DNA of 64,000 nucleotides from Loktanella salsilacus (lineage in GTDB: Bacteria > Pseudomonadota > Alphaproteobacteria > Rhodobacterales > Rhodobacteraceae): assembly GCF_900114485.1 (NCBI RefSeq), contig NZ_FOTF01000003.1:186001-250000 (forward strand), in the 5' to 3' direction. Shown here piece by piece: positions 1 to 9,029 of the stretch. The stretch's first letter is position 1. Every line of letters starts with the position of its first letter. The translations under genes were made by a program, and so were the position numbers. The notes under the pieces were generated by a model. It was not told the origin of the DNA and did not search any database. It saw only the letters and a list, made by a program, of their open reading frames with translations.

Positions 1-203
1 AGCGTAAAGCCAAGGTCCTCTTTCACCTTGTCGGCGACGTCGTTCAGGTTTGACACGCCGGTGCCGAACTGGCGCAGGGTGATGTCCTTGATGTTCTGCG
101 CCCAGATCATTGGTGCGCCCAGCGTGGTGCCAGCGGCAAAGGCGGCGGTGGCGGCCCCGCCTTTCAGAACGGAGCGGCGGGAAAGTTTGGTGGCTTTGGT
201 CAT
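1..203 (-). CDS. ABC transporter substrate-binding protein, N-terminal part (cut by window edge)
   Basis: The first 67 codons of a secreted solute-binding protein are visible; the rest lies left of the window. The N-terminus has a Tat-type signal with twin arginine (LSRRSVLKGG, residues 8-17) and a hydrophobic stretch ending near GAPMIWAQ, followed by mature sequence with the look of spermidine/putrescine-type (PotD/PotF-like) binding proteins. The ATG is preceded by a GAGAGA ribosome site. It starts 34 bases after the stop of the upstream ATPase gene and is almost certainly co-transcribed with it. The ligand cannot be judged from this fragment; the polyamine assignment rests mainly on the ATPase. 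Confidence 0.75.
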   Translation of the reverse strand, partial: MTKATKLSRRSVLKGGAATAAFAAGTTLGAPMIWAQNIKDITLRQFGTGVSNLNDVADKVKEDLGFT

Positions 204-237
204 GGCATCTCTCTCTGTTTTGTGGGGACGCGGCGGT

Positions 238-1224
238 TCACGCCGTCAATTGGTGAAGGTTTTTGGCATCCCAGGTCAGACCGATGCGGTCGCCGGGGTG
301 GTGCGGGGCGTCGAAATAGGCAGCATCTGGGACAAGGGCCGTGACCTCTTGATCGCCTGCGATGCGGGACATGACACTGACGTAGGTGCCTTGATATTCG
401 ATGGCGGTGACGTGGCCTTCCATCTGGCCGCTGCCTGCGGGGGTGACGCCGACGGCGTCGGACCGGATGGCGAAATGGCCTTGGGGCAGGGCGATGACGT
501 TATGTCCGCCCATGAATTGCGCGACGAACCGGGTCTTGGGCGCGTTAAAGACTTCGCGCGCTGGGCCAGCCTGTTCGATGACAGCATCGTTCATCACGAC
601 AATCTCGTCCGCCAGCGCAAGCGCCTCGTCCTGCCCGTGGGTGACGTGGATGAAACTGATCCCCAGCTCTTTTTGCAGGTTGCGCAATTCGGTCCGCATC
701 CTGACCCGCAAGAAAGGATCAAGCGCTGACAGCGGCTCGTCCAGCAACAAGACCTGAGGGCGGGTGATCAGCGCCCGCGCCAGTGCGACGCGCTGCTGTT
801 GCCCGCCGGACAGTTGCGCAGGCAGGCGGTCTGCAAGGGCAGTCAGATCGACCAGTTCCAACATCTCGGCCGCTTTGGCACGGCGTTCCTTGGCATCAAC
901 GCCCTTCATTTTTAGGCTAAAGGCGACGTTATCCAGCACGCTAAGGTGCGGAAATAGCGCATAACTTTGGAACATCATCGCTGTGCCGCGCTTGGCAGGC
1001 GGTAGATTTGAAATGTCGCGGTGCGCCAGCAGGATCGACCCTTCGGTCACGCTTTCATGCCCGGCAATCATCCGCAGCGTCGATGACTTCCCGCAGCCTG
1101 ATGGCCCAAGCAAACAGGTATAGCTGGCAGGGCGAAACCGGTGGCTGACCGCATTCACCGCAAGCGCTGTGCCATAGCGTTTGGTCACGCTGACCAGCTC
1201 TAAATCTTGGATAATACCGCTCAT
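238..1224 (-). CDS. Polyamine-type ABC transporter ATP-binding protein (PotA-like)
   Basis: A 328-residue ATPase that would power import of the ligand bound by the downstream substrate-binding protein. Walker A is GPSGCGKSS (residues 40-48), the Q-loop [11 protein letters not shown] (85-95), the signature LSGGQQQR (138-145), Walker [12 protein letters not shown] (159-169) and the switch histidine in HVTHGQDE. Residues from about 240 form a TOBE-like regulatory domain, usual in the spermidine/putrescine and iron subfamily. I chose the ATG at 1224 because a GGGGG ribosome site precedes it and homology begins there; an in-frame extension to 1377 would run over the operator. It is the first gene of a leftward operon and is divergent from a GntR regulator. 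Confidence 0.85.
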   Translation of the reverse strand: MSGIIQDLELVSVTKRYGTALAVNAVSHRFRPASYTCLLGPSGCGKSSTLRMIAGHESVTEGSILLAHRDISNLPPAKRGTAMMFQSYALFPHLSVLDNVAFSLKMKGVDAKERRAKAAEMLELVDLTALADRLPAQLSGGQQQRVALARALITRPQVLLLDEPLSALDPFLRVRMRTELRNLQKELGISFIHVTHGQDEALALADEIVVMNDAVIEQAGPAREVFNAPKTRFVAQFMGGHNVIALPQGHFAIRSDAVGVTPAGSGQMEGHVTAIEYQGTYVSVMSRIAGDQEVTALVPDAAYFDAPHHPGDRIGLTWDAKNLHQLTA

Positions 1225-1366
1225 ATGGCCCCCGTGACTGCTGGGCTCAGCTAAGGGGCGGATTTGCACGCCAGCAAACAATTGCACGGATTCTAGCAGG
1301 ACGAGGCGTAGCTTTGCCGCTTTTTGTCGCAGAATTGGAGGTGGGTGCTCAGAAATTAGGATGAAT

Positions 1367-1378
1367 ATTGTATACAAT
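1367..1378. promoter_or_regulatory. Perfect 12-bp palindrome, candidate GntR operator
   Basis: ATTGTATACAAT is a perfect inverted repeat in the gap between the leftward polyamine-type ABC operon and the rightward GntR/FCD gene. TTGTATACAA-type palindromes are common operators of FCD-type GntR regulators. Its place between the two divergent genes suggests it is the binding site of the neighbouring regulator; this is inference. Confidence 0.55.
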
Positions 1379-1460
1379 TAACTCAAGGATTGGTGACGAT
1401 ACGGTGGTTGATACTCATCACGGGCTTGCTCCGGTCTGCGGGATTCGGCAAAATAGGGCG

Positions 1461-2162
1461 ATGATACAACCAGTTTCCGCTTCACCCAGCGACCGCGTCA
1501 TGACGGCGGCGAGCCTTGCGCAGGATCTGTCTGCGGCGATTCATGCCCACCGGATCGCGCCAGGTACCAAGCTGCGAGAGGACGAGCTAAGCGACATTTA
1601 CAGTGTGTCCCGCACCATCGTACGCAGTGCTTTGCAGGCGCTTGCGCATCAAAAGCTAGTTGATATTCAGCGTAACCGCGGTGCCAGTGTTGCTAGCCCT
1701 ACGCCGCGCGATGCGCATGACGTGTTCGAGGCGCGGATCATGATAGAACCGCAGATGGCGCAGGCCGCGGCGCAAAAGGCGATGCCGGACGATATCGCGA
1801 TTCTGCGTCAGCATATCGCCGATGAACATGCCGCCGTGCTGGCGGGTGATCGGGGGCAAGCGCTTGCGCTGTCTGGGCAATTTCACGTCGAAATCGCGCG
1901 TATGGCTGATCAATCGATCATCGCAGAATTCGTGCGGTCCTTGGTTGAACGCTCTAGCCTGATTATTGCGCTGTATTGGCGCAAGCCAAGCACGTTGTGC
2001 GAAAGCGACGCGCATCACGCACTTCTTGCGGCGCTGGCTTCGCATGATGGCCCGGCTACGCATAAATTGATGACGCAGCACTTAACTGATCTGCATAGCA
2101 GTCTTGATTTGCACATGCAGGGTTCAGAAATCGTTAACTTAAAAGACGCTTTGCGCCGATAA
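1461..2162 (+). CDS. GntR-family transcriptional regulator (FCD domain)
   Basis: A 233-residue FadR-subfamily regulator. A winged helix-turn-helix occupies about residues 14-80 (core LREDELSDIYSVSRTIVRSALQAL), followed by an all-helical FCD effector domain (about 85-220) with the histidines expected of its metal-binding pocket (for example QFHVEIA and DAHHALL). The ATG at 1461 follows an AGGGCG ribosome site; an upstream in-frame ATG overlaps the palindromic operator and is unlikely to be used. It is divergent from the polyamine-type ABC operon and probably represses it until an inducing ligand binds. The effector is unknown. Confidence 0.85.
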   Translation: MIQPVSASPSDRVMTAASLAQDLSAAIHAHRIAPGTKLREDELSDIYSVSRTIVRSALQALAHQKLVDIQRNRGASVASPTPRDAHDVFEARIMIEPQMAQAAAQKAMPDDIAILRQHIADEHAAVLAGDRGQALALSGQFHVEIARMADQSIIAEFVRSLVERSSLIIALYWRKPSTLCESDAHHALLAALASHDGPATHKLMTQHLTDLHSSLDLHMQGSEIVNLKDALRR

Positions 2163-2165
2163 CAC

Positions 2166-2858
2166 CTAACCCAGTGATACCCCGGCGCAGGCGGCGGTAT
2201 TGCGGATATGCGCGGCCATCGCGGCGGCAGCCTGCGCAGGGTCGTGCTGGCGCAGCGCTTCTAGAATGGCGCGATGCTCGCTGATGGATCCGCTCATCCG
2301 CGCGACAGCCGTGTTCGGAATCGGCACGCGTTGGCTTTCGGTCATCTTGTCGCGCACCGACTGATACAGCTGCCGCAGCATGGCATTCGGGCAGGCTTCC
2401 ATGATCAGACCATGAAAGGTCAGGTCTGCCTCGACGTGGGTGACCAGATCGCCAGCGGTCCACGCGTCTTCGAACTGCTGCGTTGCACGGTGCAGACGGT
2501 CGGCGATCACGTCGGTTATGTGCGGCGCGGCAAGGCGGCAAAGCTCTGTTTCGATCAACAGGCGCGACTGAAACACGTCGCTGATTGTGAATTGACCGTC
2601 AAATCGCCACGATTGTTGGCCTGCGTCAGTCGATACCTCTGTCCCCGTCACAAAGGTGCCGCGCGCGGGCAGGGTGCGCACAAGGCCCAGCGTCTCTAGG
2701 GTAAGCAGCGCTTCACGAAGCGAGGCGCGCGATACCTGCAACTGTTCAGACAAGATACGCTGAGAGGGAATTTTCTCGTCCTTGGACAGCTCGCCGGACT
2801 TGATCATCTCTTGCAGCCTGCGGGCGACAGTCTGGGTGACGCTACTCTTGCCGCTCAT
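2166..2858 (-). CDS. GntR-family transcriptional regulator (FCD domain), probable regulator of the adjacent ABC/hydrolase operon
   Basis: A 230-residue FadR-type regulator: winged helix-turn-helix at residues 1-72 (RILSEQLQVSRASLREALLTLE) and an FCD ligand domain behind it. I prefer the ATG at 2858, which has AGGA eight bases upstream; an ATG at 2867 is also in frame. It converges on the preceding GntR gene with only three bases between the stops and is divergent from the amino-acid ABC transporter at 3040. The gap holds three tandem GGTCNGACC units, the half-site style used by FadR/PdhR-type proteins, so autoregulation and control of 3040-7974 are likely. The inducer is unknown. Confidence 0.85.
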   Translation of the reverse strand: MSGKSSVTQTVARRLQEMIKSGELSKDEKIPSQRILSEQLQVSRASLREALLTLETLGLVRTLPARGTFVTGTEVSTDAGQQSWRFDGQFTISDVFQSRLLIETELCRLAAPHITDVIADRLHRATQQFEDAWTAGDLVTHVEADLTFHGLIMEACPNAMLRQLYQSVRDKMTESQRVPIPNTAVARMSGSISEHRAILEALRQHDPAQAAAAMAAHIRNTAACAGVSLG

Positions 2859-2963
2859 GTGATTCATCCTGCAACTCTCGATTTGGCGCATTTTTATGCG
2901 TATAGCGCCTGATTTCCGATTTCCCCAGTGCCAAGCCTTGCCAGATGGCGATCTGTGTGCTTG

Positions 2964-3000
2964 CTATTGGTCAGACCGGTCTGACCGGTCAGACCAATAG
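2964..3000. promoter_or_regulatory. Triple tandem GGTCNGACC operator
   Basis: Three contiguous 9-bp units GGTCNGACC (2969-2977, 2978-2986, 2987-2995) lie between flanking CTATT and AATAG, making a 37-bp near-palindrome whose only departures from symmetry are the central bases of the units. It sits between a GntR/FCD gene and the ABC operon. GGTCNGACC resembles the TGGTNNNACCA-like sites of FadR/PdhR-type regulators; assignment to the adjacent regulator is inference. Confidence 0.7.
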
Positions 3001-3039
3001 TGAAGCAATATTCACATCAGCAACAGGGAAAACAGCAAC

Positions 3040-3825
3040 ATGATTTCATCGTTTAGCAAAATTGCCGCCATTGCACTGGCCGCTACCATGGGCACCGCCG
3101 CCACAGCGCAAGACCTGCAAGTCGGCGCAAACATCGGCAACGTGCCGTGGGAATTTCAGGACGACACCGGGGCCAACGTCGGGTTCGAAGTTGATCTGGT
3201 CAATGCCGTCGCCGAAAAACTGGGCCGCGGCGTGGAAATCGTGAACATCCCGTTTCAGGGCCTGTTCTCTGCCGTGCAATCGGGCCGGGTCGATATCGCC
3301 ATGTCCTCGATCACGATCACGCAGGAACGCCTTGAGTCCGTGACCTTCGCCCAGCCCTATTATGACAGCGACCAGTCGCTGACCGTGGCCGCAGACGGCC
3401 CCGCGTCCTTGGATGAGATGTCGGGCAAGGTCGTCGGTGTCGATACCGGTTCCACAGGCGACATGTGGGCGACTGAAAATGCGGCTGAATACGGCTTTGC
3501 CACGATCAACCGCTACGAAGGTCTTGCGCCTGCCATGCTCGACCTCGCGGCTGGCCGGATCGCTGGCTACATCTCTGACATTCCGGCGCTGCAGTATTAC
3601 GTCAAGGACAAGCCAGAGCTGAAGGTCGTCCAGCGGATCGCCACCGGCGAAGCCTATTCTATGATGTTCGCCAAGGACGCGCCGCTGGCCACCGAAGTAA
3701 ACGACGTGTTGAGCGCGTTGAAAGAGGACGGCACCGTCGCTGCCCTGCATGAAAAGTGGTTCGGCGCGACCCCAGAAGACACGACATCGACCGTGACCGT
3801 CATGGATATGCCCACCTTGAACTAA
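3040..3825 (+). CDS. Amino-acid-type ABC transporter substrate-binding protein
   Basis: A 261-residue periplasmic binding protein of the SBP family 3 (polar amino acids, opines and related compounds). A Sec signal peptide covers residues 1-23 (cleavage after ATA or TAQ). The mature protein shows the family pattern: VPWEFQDDTGANVGFEVDLVNAVAEKLG near the start, SSITITQERLESVTFAQPYYDS in the middle and GSTGDMWA in the second lobe. It is first in an operon with a permease and ATPase and with two catabolic enzymes, so the ligand is probably the compound those enzymes act on. The exact substrate cannot be read from sequence. Confidence 0.85.
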   Translation: MISSFSKIAAIALAATMGTAATAQDLQVGANIGNVPWEFQDDTGANVGFEVDLVNAVAEKLGRGVEIVNIPFQGLFSAVQSGRVDIAMSSITITQERLESVTFAQPYYDSDQSLTVAADGPASLDEMSGKVVGVDTGSTGDMWATENAAEYGFATINRYEGLAPAMLDLAAGRIAGYISDIPALQYYVKDKPELKVVQRIATGEAYSMMFAKDAPLATEVNDVLSALKEDGTVAALHEKWFGATPEDTTSTVTVMDMPTLN

Positions 3826-3834
3826 GCGCCAAAA

Positions 3835-3858
3835 GCACGGCCCTAACCGGGGCCGTGC
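3835..3858 (+). other. Intercistronic stem-loop between binding protein and permease
   Basis: GCACGGCCC and GGGCCGTGC form a perfect 9-bp stem with a six-base loop. No T-run follows, so it is more likely a 3'-end stabiliser or partial attenuator that keeps binding-protein mRNA in excess than a full terminator. Confidence 0.55.
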
Positions 3859-3879
3859 GACCTTGACTGAAAGACGCTC

Positions 3880-4554
3880 ATGGACTTTTTCGACACCTTT
3901 TTGAACATGGCGGTGCTGCGCCGTAGCCTGCCGATGCTGCTGGACGGGCTGTGGCTGACGCTGCAACTGGGCGCTGCCAGTATCATTGCCGGGCTGGCGC
4001 TGGGATTAGTTGTGGCCTTGCTGGGCCTTTACGCCGTCAAACCTGTGCGCCTGCTCATGCGGCTTTATATCGACATCTTTCGGTCGATCCCGCTGCTGGT
4101 GCTGCTGATCGTCATCTACTACGCGCTGCCCTTCCTCGGCCTGCGCTTGTCCTCTTTTGCCTCTGCCATGACGGCCCTGACGCTGGTGTCGGGCGCTTAC
4201 ACCGCCGAGATTTTCCGCGCCGGGATCGAGGCGATCCCCCATGGCCAGTTTGAAGCGGCCGAAGCGCTGGGCCTGAACCAGCGGCAAACCATGTTCGATG
4301 TGATCCTGCCGCAGGCCGTCCGCATCGTGATCCCGCCGCTGACGAATAATTCGATTAACGTCATCAAGGACACCGCGCTTGCCTCTGTCGTCGCCATGCC
4401 GGACCTGTTGAAGCAGGCGACCCAAGCGCAGGCTTTGACGGCGAACCCCTCGCCGCTGATCGGGGCTGCGCTGATCTATATTGCGTTCCTGTGGCCGCTG
4501 GTCTTGTTCGTATCCTACCTTGAACGCCGCTATCACGGGGGGCGCCGGGCATGA
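3880..4554 (+). CDS. Amino-acid ABC transporter permease (HisM/GlnP type)
   Basis: A 224-residue inner-membrane permease with about five membrane helices and the N-terminal [12 protein letters not shown] segment typical of the polar amino-acid family. The EAA coupling loop reads [23 protein letters not shown] (about residues 124-146). Only one permease gene is present, so it probably works as a homodimer. Its stop overlaps the ATPase start by four bases (ATGA). It is part of the operon 3040-7974. Confidence 0.88.
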   Translation: MDFFDTFLNMAVLRRSLPMLLDGLWLTLQLGAASIIAGLALGLVVALLGLYAVKPVRLLMRLYIDIFRSIPLLVLLIVIYYALPFLGLRLSSFASAMTALTLVSGAYTAEIFRAGIEAIPHGQFEAAEALGLNQRQTMFDVILPQAVRIVIPPLTNNSINVIKDTALASVVAMPDLLKQATQAQALTANPSPLIGAALIYIAFLWPLVLFVSYLERRYHGGRRA

Positions 4555-5285
4555 GCTATGTCAGCATTCGCGATCTGCACAAATACTACGGCACCTATCA
4601 CGCCCTGCGCGGCATCAACCTTGATATTGGCAAGGGCGAAGTCGTCTGCGTCATCGGCCCCTCCGGCTCTGGCAAATCAACCCTGATCCGCTGCATCAAC
4701 CGGCTGGAAGACTTCGACAGCAAAAGCGAAATCCGCGTCGATGGCACTCCCGTCGTGCCGGGCCGCGCACTGGCCAAGGTCAGGGCAGAGGTCGGCATGG
4801 TCTTTCAAGGCTTCAACCTGTTCCCGCACTTGTCCGTGCGCGACAACGTCATGCTTGCCCCGCGCCGGGTGCGCGGCACGTCCCGCGCGGATGCCGCTAA
4901 GTTGGCCGATCAACTGCTTGCCCGCGTCGGAATTGCCGAACAGGCGGACAAATACCCGCAGCACCTGTCTGGCGGTCAGCAACAGCGCGTCGCCATCGCT
5001 CGCGCATTAGCGATGGAGCCGCAGGTGCTGCTGTTCGACGAGCCGACCTCTGCCCTTGATCCAGAGATGGTGGGCGAGGTGCTGGACGTGATGAAATCCC
5101 TTGCCGGAACGGGCGTCACGATGATCGTCGTCACGCATGAAATGGGCTTTGCCGCCCAAGTCGCCGACCGCGTCATATTCATGGACGGCGGCGAAGTGAT
5201 CGAAACCGGCACACCGCAGCAGGTGCTTGAACATCCAACAGAATCCCGCACGCGCAATTTCCTTGGCGCCGTGCTGAACCACTAA
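4551..5285 (+). CDS. Amino-acid ABC transporter ATP-binding protein (GlnQ type)
   Basis: A 244-residue ATPase, typical length for GlnQ/HisP. It has Walker [15 protein letters not shown]-loop [13 protein letters not shown], signature [15 protein letters not shown], Walker [15 protein letters not shown] and the switch THEMGFA. No regulatory extension is present. It completes the transporter with the two genes upstream and is followed after 14 bases by the aminotransferase-like gene, showing that uptake and catabolism are encoded together. Confidence 0.9.
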   Translation: MSYVSIRDLHKYYGTYHALRGINLDIGKGEVVCVIGPSGSGKSTLIRCINRLEDFDSKSEIRVDGTPVVPGRALAKVRAEVGMVFQGFNLFPHLSVRDNVMLAPRRVRGTSRADAAKLADQLLARVGIAEQADKYPQHLSGGQQQRVAIARALAMEPQVLLFDEPTSALDPEMVGEVLDVMKSLAGTGVTMIVVTHEMGFAAQVADRVIFMDGGEVIETGTPQQVLEHPTESRTRNFLGAVLNH

Positions 5286-5299
5286 AGACAGGCCACATT

Positions 5300-6556
5300 A
5301 TGACAGATACACAAGACGCGCTCGACATGGGTTTCGTGCAATCCCAGTTCCCCGGCCTTGCATCGAACTGGGTGTTCTTTGACAACGCGGGCGGCAGCCA
5401 GATTGTCGGCGGCGTCGTGGATAAGATCAGCGAATTCCTGATCCACCGCAACGTGCAAATCGGCGGCAGCTATGCCGTATCCCAAGCCGCTGCCGAAGGG
5501 CTGATGCTTGGCCGCGTTGCCGCGCAAACGCTGGTGAATGCGGCCCGACCCGAAGAAATCGTCTTCGGCCCCTCGACTACGCAACTGATGCGCACGCTGG
5601 CCGCATCCATGCGCCGCCAGTTTCAGCCGGGGGACGAGATTATCGTCAGCCATGCCGACCACGAATCCAACATCGGTCCGTGGAAAGAGCTGGAAGAGTT
5701 CGGCATCGTCATCAAGAACTGGCCGCTGGACCAAGCCAGCATGACAATGCGGCTAGAGGATCTGGAACCGCTGATGACGGACCGCACAAAGTTGGTGTGC
5801 GTCCATCACGCGTCCAACATCCTTGGCTGGATCAACCCCATCCGTGACTTCGCCGATTTCGTCCATGCGCGCGGTGCGCGGCTGTGCGTCGACGCCGTCG
5901 CCTATGCCCCGCACCGGGCGATTGATGTGCAGGCGATGGACGCCGACTACTACGTCTTTAGCCTGTATAAATGCTACGGCCCGCATATGGCGATCATGTA
6001 CGGCAAATACGATCTGCTGGGCGAGCTGGATGGCCAATACCACTGGTTCTATGGCAAGGACAAAATCCCCGGCAAACTAGAGCCCGGCAACCCGAATTAC
6101 GAACTGGCCTACAGCACGACGGCGGTGGTTGAATACCTTGTCGCACTAGGCACCCGCCTTGGGGCCACGGGCAGCAACCGCGAAAAGCTGGAAGCCGCCT
6201 TTGACGGCATCACGGCGCAGGAAAACCTGCTGGCGGACCGTCTGCTGTCATGGTTGTCGGCCCGTAACGATTGCCATATCGTCGGGCGCGGGTTCGAGGG
6301 CGCGCAGCGCGTGCCGACCATCGCATTCCGCTTTGACGGCATGGACTCTGGCGCGATTGCCGGCGCGATGGATGCCTACGGCATTGCCATCCGCTTTGGT
6401 GATTTCCATTCGCGCCGCTTGGTCGAGGATCTGAATGAAAGCCACGACAGCGGTGTGCTGCGGGTGTCCATGGTGCACTATAACACGCTGGCGCAGGTCG
6501 ATAAACTGACCGCCGCGCTGGCCGAAGTCGTATCTACCCAAGCGCTTGCATCATGA
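5300..6556 (+). CDS. Cysteine desulfurase-like PLP enzyme (aminotransferase class V)
   Basis: A 418-residue fold-type I PLP enzyme of the SufS/CsdA-like class V group. The Schiff-base lysine is Lys224 in SLYKCYGPH; the PLP-stacking histidine is in HADHESNIGPW (residues 118-128); the PLP-binding aspartate is Asp198 in CVDAVAYAPH. The N-terminus FFDNAGGSQIVGG is typical of the cysteine desulfurase-like subfamily whose true substrates are mostly unknown. Its place between an amino-acid ABC transporter and a dihydropyrimidinase (four-base overlap with the latter) suggests a lyase or transaminase step in catabolism, not Fe-S cluster assembly. No suf or isc genes are nearby. Confidence 0.8.
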   Translation: MTDTQDALDMGFVQSQFPGLASNWVFFDNAGGSQIVGGVVDKISEFLIHRNVQIGGSYAVSQAAAEGLMLGRVAAQTLVNAARPEEIVFGPSTTQLMRTLAASMRRQFQPGDEIIVSHADHESNIGPWKELEEFGIVIKNWPLDQASMTMRLEDLEPLMTDRTKLVCVHHASNILGWINPIRDFADFVHARGARLCVDAVAYAPHRAIDVQAMDADYYVFSLYKCYGPHMAIMYGKYDLLGELDGQYHWFYGKDKIPGKLEPGNPNYELAYSTTAVVEYLVALGTRLGATGSNREKLEAAFDGITAQENLLADRLLSWLSARNDCHIVGRGFEGAQRVPTIAFRFDGMDSGAIAGAMDAYGIAIRFGDFHSRRLVEDLNESHDSGVLRVSMVHYNTLAQVDKLTAALAEVVSTQALAS

Positions 6557-7974
6557 GCGCGCCGCACGATCTGGCCATCCGGGGCGGCACCATCGTCACT
6601 GCATCTGACCGTTTTCGCGCCGATATCGGCGTGCGGGACGGGCGCATCACCGACATCGCCGCCAGCATCGAAGGCGCGACAGAGGAAATTGACGCCACGG
6701 GCCTCTTCGTGCTGCCCGGCGGTATCGATGCCCATGTCCATCTGGCGCAGCCGACCTCTGACGGGACGGTCATGGCCGATGACTTTGAAAGCGGCACGCG
6801 GTCGGCGGCAGCGGGGGGCAACACCACGGTCTTGCCCTTTGCCATGCAGGTGAAAGGCACGTCACTGCGCGACTGCGTGACGGCTTACCACGAAAAGGCG
6901 GACGGCCAGTGCTATACCGACGTGTCCTTCCATCTGGTGATTTCCGACCCCACGCCGCAGGTGCTGGGGCAGGAACTGCCCGCCTTGGTGCGTGACGGAT
7001 ACACGTCGTTCAAGGTCTTCATGACCTATGACGATCTGGTGCTGAACGACGCCGAACTGCTGGACGTGTTCGACGTCGCCCGGCGTGAAAAGGCATTGGT
7101 CATGGTCCATGCCGAAGGCCACGACGCGATCAAATACATGACGTCCCGGCTGGAATCCGAAGGCAAAACCGCGCCCTATTATCACGCCGAAGCGCATCAC
7201 CAAGTGGCAGAGCGCGAGGCGACCCACCGCGCCATCAGCCACGCCCAGCTAACCGATGTGCCGGTGATGATCGTTCACGTGTCTGGCCGCGACCCTATGG
7301 AGCAGATCCAGTGGGCGCAAAAGCGCGGCATGAAGGTCCACGCCGAAACGTGCCCGCAATACATCGCCCTGACCCGCGACGACCTAAAGGGGCTGAATAT
7401 GGATTTCGAGGGGGCAAAATACGTCTGCTCTCCTCCGCCGCGTGACGCGGACAGCCAAGCTGCGATCTGGGAAGGTCTGCGCGACGGCACGTTCGAAGTG
7501 TTCTCCTCCGACCACTGCCCGTTCTTCTACGAAGGCTCGAACGGCACGGGTAAGGACAATCCAAAGGCGCGGACGTCTTTTAAATGGGTGCCCAATGGCA
7601 TCCCCGGCGTTGAAACCCGCCTGCCGATCTTGTTTTCCGAAGGGGTCAGCAAGGGCCGCATTTCACTAGAGCGCTTTGTCGCGCTGACCTCGACCAATCC
7701 GGCGAAACTATACGGTCTTTACCCGCAAAAGGGTGCGTTGGTCATCGGGGCCGACGCGGATATTACGCTGTGGGATCCGGCAAAGCAGGCGGCGATCACG
7801 CAAGACAATCTGCACCACGGATCGGATTATACCCCATACGAGGGGATGCAGATTACAGGCTGGCCGGTCCGCACGATCCTGCGCGGACACACGATCATGC
7901 AGGACGGCGTAATCACCGGGACCAAAGGTGGCGGCCGCTATCAGACGCGGGGTACCAGTCAGGCGATGATCTAG
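6553..7974 (+). CDS. Dihydropyrimidinase / D-hydantoinase family amidohydrolase
   Basis: A 473-residue cytosolic zinc amidohydrolase that opens cyclic diamide rings such as dihydropyrimidines or 5-substituted hydantoins. The binuclear site is complete: His61 and His63 in DAHVHL, carboxylated Lys154 in FKVFMTYDD, His186 in MVHAEGHD, His242 in HVSGRD and Asp320 in SSDHCPF. The length is normal for the family. No carbamoylase or dihydropyrimidine dehydrogenase is found nearby, so this is not a full pyrimidine pathway here; the class V PLP enzyme may act on the product. The last gene of the rightward operon, its stop overlaps the stop of the convergent exporter gene. Confidence 0.88.
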   Translation: MSAPHDLAIRGGTIVTASDRFRADIGVRDGRITDIAASIEGATEEIDATGLFVLPGGIDAHVHLAQPTSDGTVMADDFESGTRSAAAGGNTTVLPFAMQVKGTSLRDCVTAYHEKADGQCYTDVSFHLVISDPTPQVLGQELPALVRDGYTSFKVFMTYDDLVLNDAELLDVFDVARREKALVMVHAEGHDAIKYMTSRLESEGKTAPYYHAEAHHQVAEREATHRAISHAQLTDVPVMIVHVSGRDPMEQIQWAQKRGMKVHAETCPQYIALTRDDLKGLNMDFEGAKYVCSPPPRDADSQAAIWEGLRDGTFEVFSSDHCPFFYEGSNGTGKDNPKARTSFKWVPNGIPGVETRLPILFSEGVSKGRISLERFVALTSTNPAKLYGLYPQKGALVIGADADITLWDPAKQAAITQDNLHHGSDYTPYEGMQITGWPVRTILRGHTIMQDGVITGTKGGGRYQTRGTSQAMI

Positions 7975-8915
7975 GGGGCAGGGGCCCGGACGGCGCGGGT
8001 GCGGTTGGCCAACATGACGCCCGCGCAGATCAGCATCACCGCCAATGCGGTGCCGATGCTCAGCGCCTCGCCCAGCAATGGCACTGCCATCACGGCGGCA
8101 AGGGCGGGGGCAAGCGATCCGATCGTTGCCGCCTTCGCCGCGCCCAAACGGGCAATCGCGATGGCATAGGTCAGGGTCGCAACCAGCCCGGCCCCGACGC
8201 CTTGGGCAAGGATGAATGGCAGCGCATCGTGCAGACTGACATGGGCCAGATTGCTAGGCAGCACGCCGGTGGCCAGCAGCGGCGGCAGGACAAGCGCCGA
8301 TGGCAGCGCCAACACCAGCGCGCAGCCCACCGGATCAAGCCCGCTGCCCCGCACGCCCAATGTATAGGTCGCCCAAAACAGGCTCGCCCCCAGCAGCATC
8401 GCCATGCCTGCCACGCTGCCCGCGGCCAAGCTGCCAGAGGCCGCGATCAAAGCCGCGACGCCCAGCAAGATCAGCGCCAAGGCGACAACGACCGACGGCT
8501 TTGGCCGCTCTCGGTACATCAGCCACGACAGAACGGCGACGGATACGGGCACTGTCCCGGCGATCAAGGCGCTGACATGCGTGGCCGATGTCTGCACCCC
8601 GCCGGACGCGGCCAGCCAAAAGAACGGCGCGCCTGCGCCGATCCCGATCATGGCCCAATTGCGCAGCGGTAAGCGGCGAAGCATGCCGATGCGTTTGGGC
8701 AAAAACGGCAGGAATACCAGCGCCGGGATGCCGGACCGGATGATCGCGACATCGCCAATCGTCAACTGGGACGCCGCCGCCGCACGGGTCGATAATGCGA
8801 ACCCAGCCCAGACCAGAACGGTCACAGCTATCGCCGCGTATCCGATGATAAGTTGCAGGTGCGTGTCCCAGAAATTGACGCGCGGAAGGCCGAGGGGGTG
8901 GGGGGCGCTGTGCAT
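7971..8915 (-). CDS. DMT-superfamily (EamA) transporter
   Basis: A 314-residue inner-membrane protein with about ten hydrophobic helices arranged as two EamA repeats (roughly residues 15-145 and 160-300). Such proteins export amino acids or other small metabolites. The ATG at 8915 is chosen because AGGA lies about six bases upstream; a further in-frame ATG at 8942 lacks a ribosome site. It is divergent from an Lrp-type regulator, the classic pairing for amino-acid exporters. Substrate unknown. Confidence 0.8.
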   Translation of the reverse strand: MHSAPHPLGLPRVNFWDTHLQLIIGYAAIAVTVLVWAGFALSTRAAAASQLTIGDVAIIRSGIPALVFLPFLPKRIGMLRRLPLRNWAMIGIGAGAPFFWLAASGGVQTSATHVSALIAGTVPVSVAVLSWLMYRERPKPSVVVALALILLGVAALIAASGSLAAGSVAGMAMLLGASLFWATYTLGVRGSGLDPVGCALVLALPSALVLPPLLATGVLPSNLAHVSLHDALPFILAQGVGAGLVATLTYAIAIARLGAAKAATIGSLAPALAAVMAVPLLGEALSIGTALAVMLICAGVMLANRTRAVRAPAP

Positions 8916-9029
8916 GATCGTCCTGCGTGCAAAAGATGTCATTTTATACGATGAATGGATCGGCAGGTGATTGCTAATAATTGCCCCGAACGATTATTCT
9001 TTGGCAGATTATGCTAAGGAATCCCCTAA

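Noticed and set aside
5300-6556. SufS/IscS cysteine desulfurase for Fe-S assembly
   Set aside because: No other suf or isc genes are nearby, and the gene lies between a solute importer and a hydantoinase-type hydrolase.
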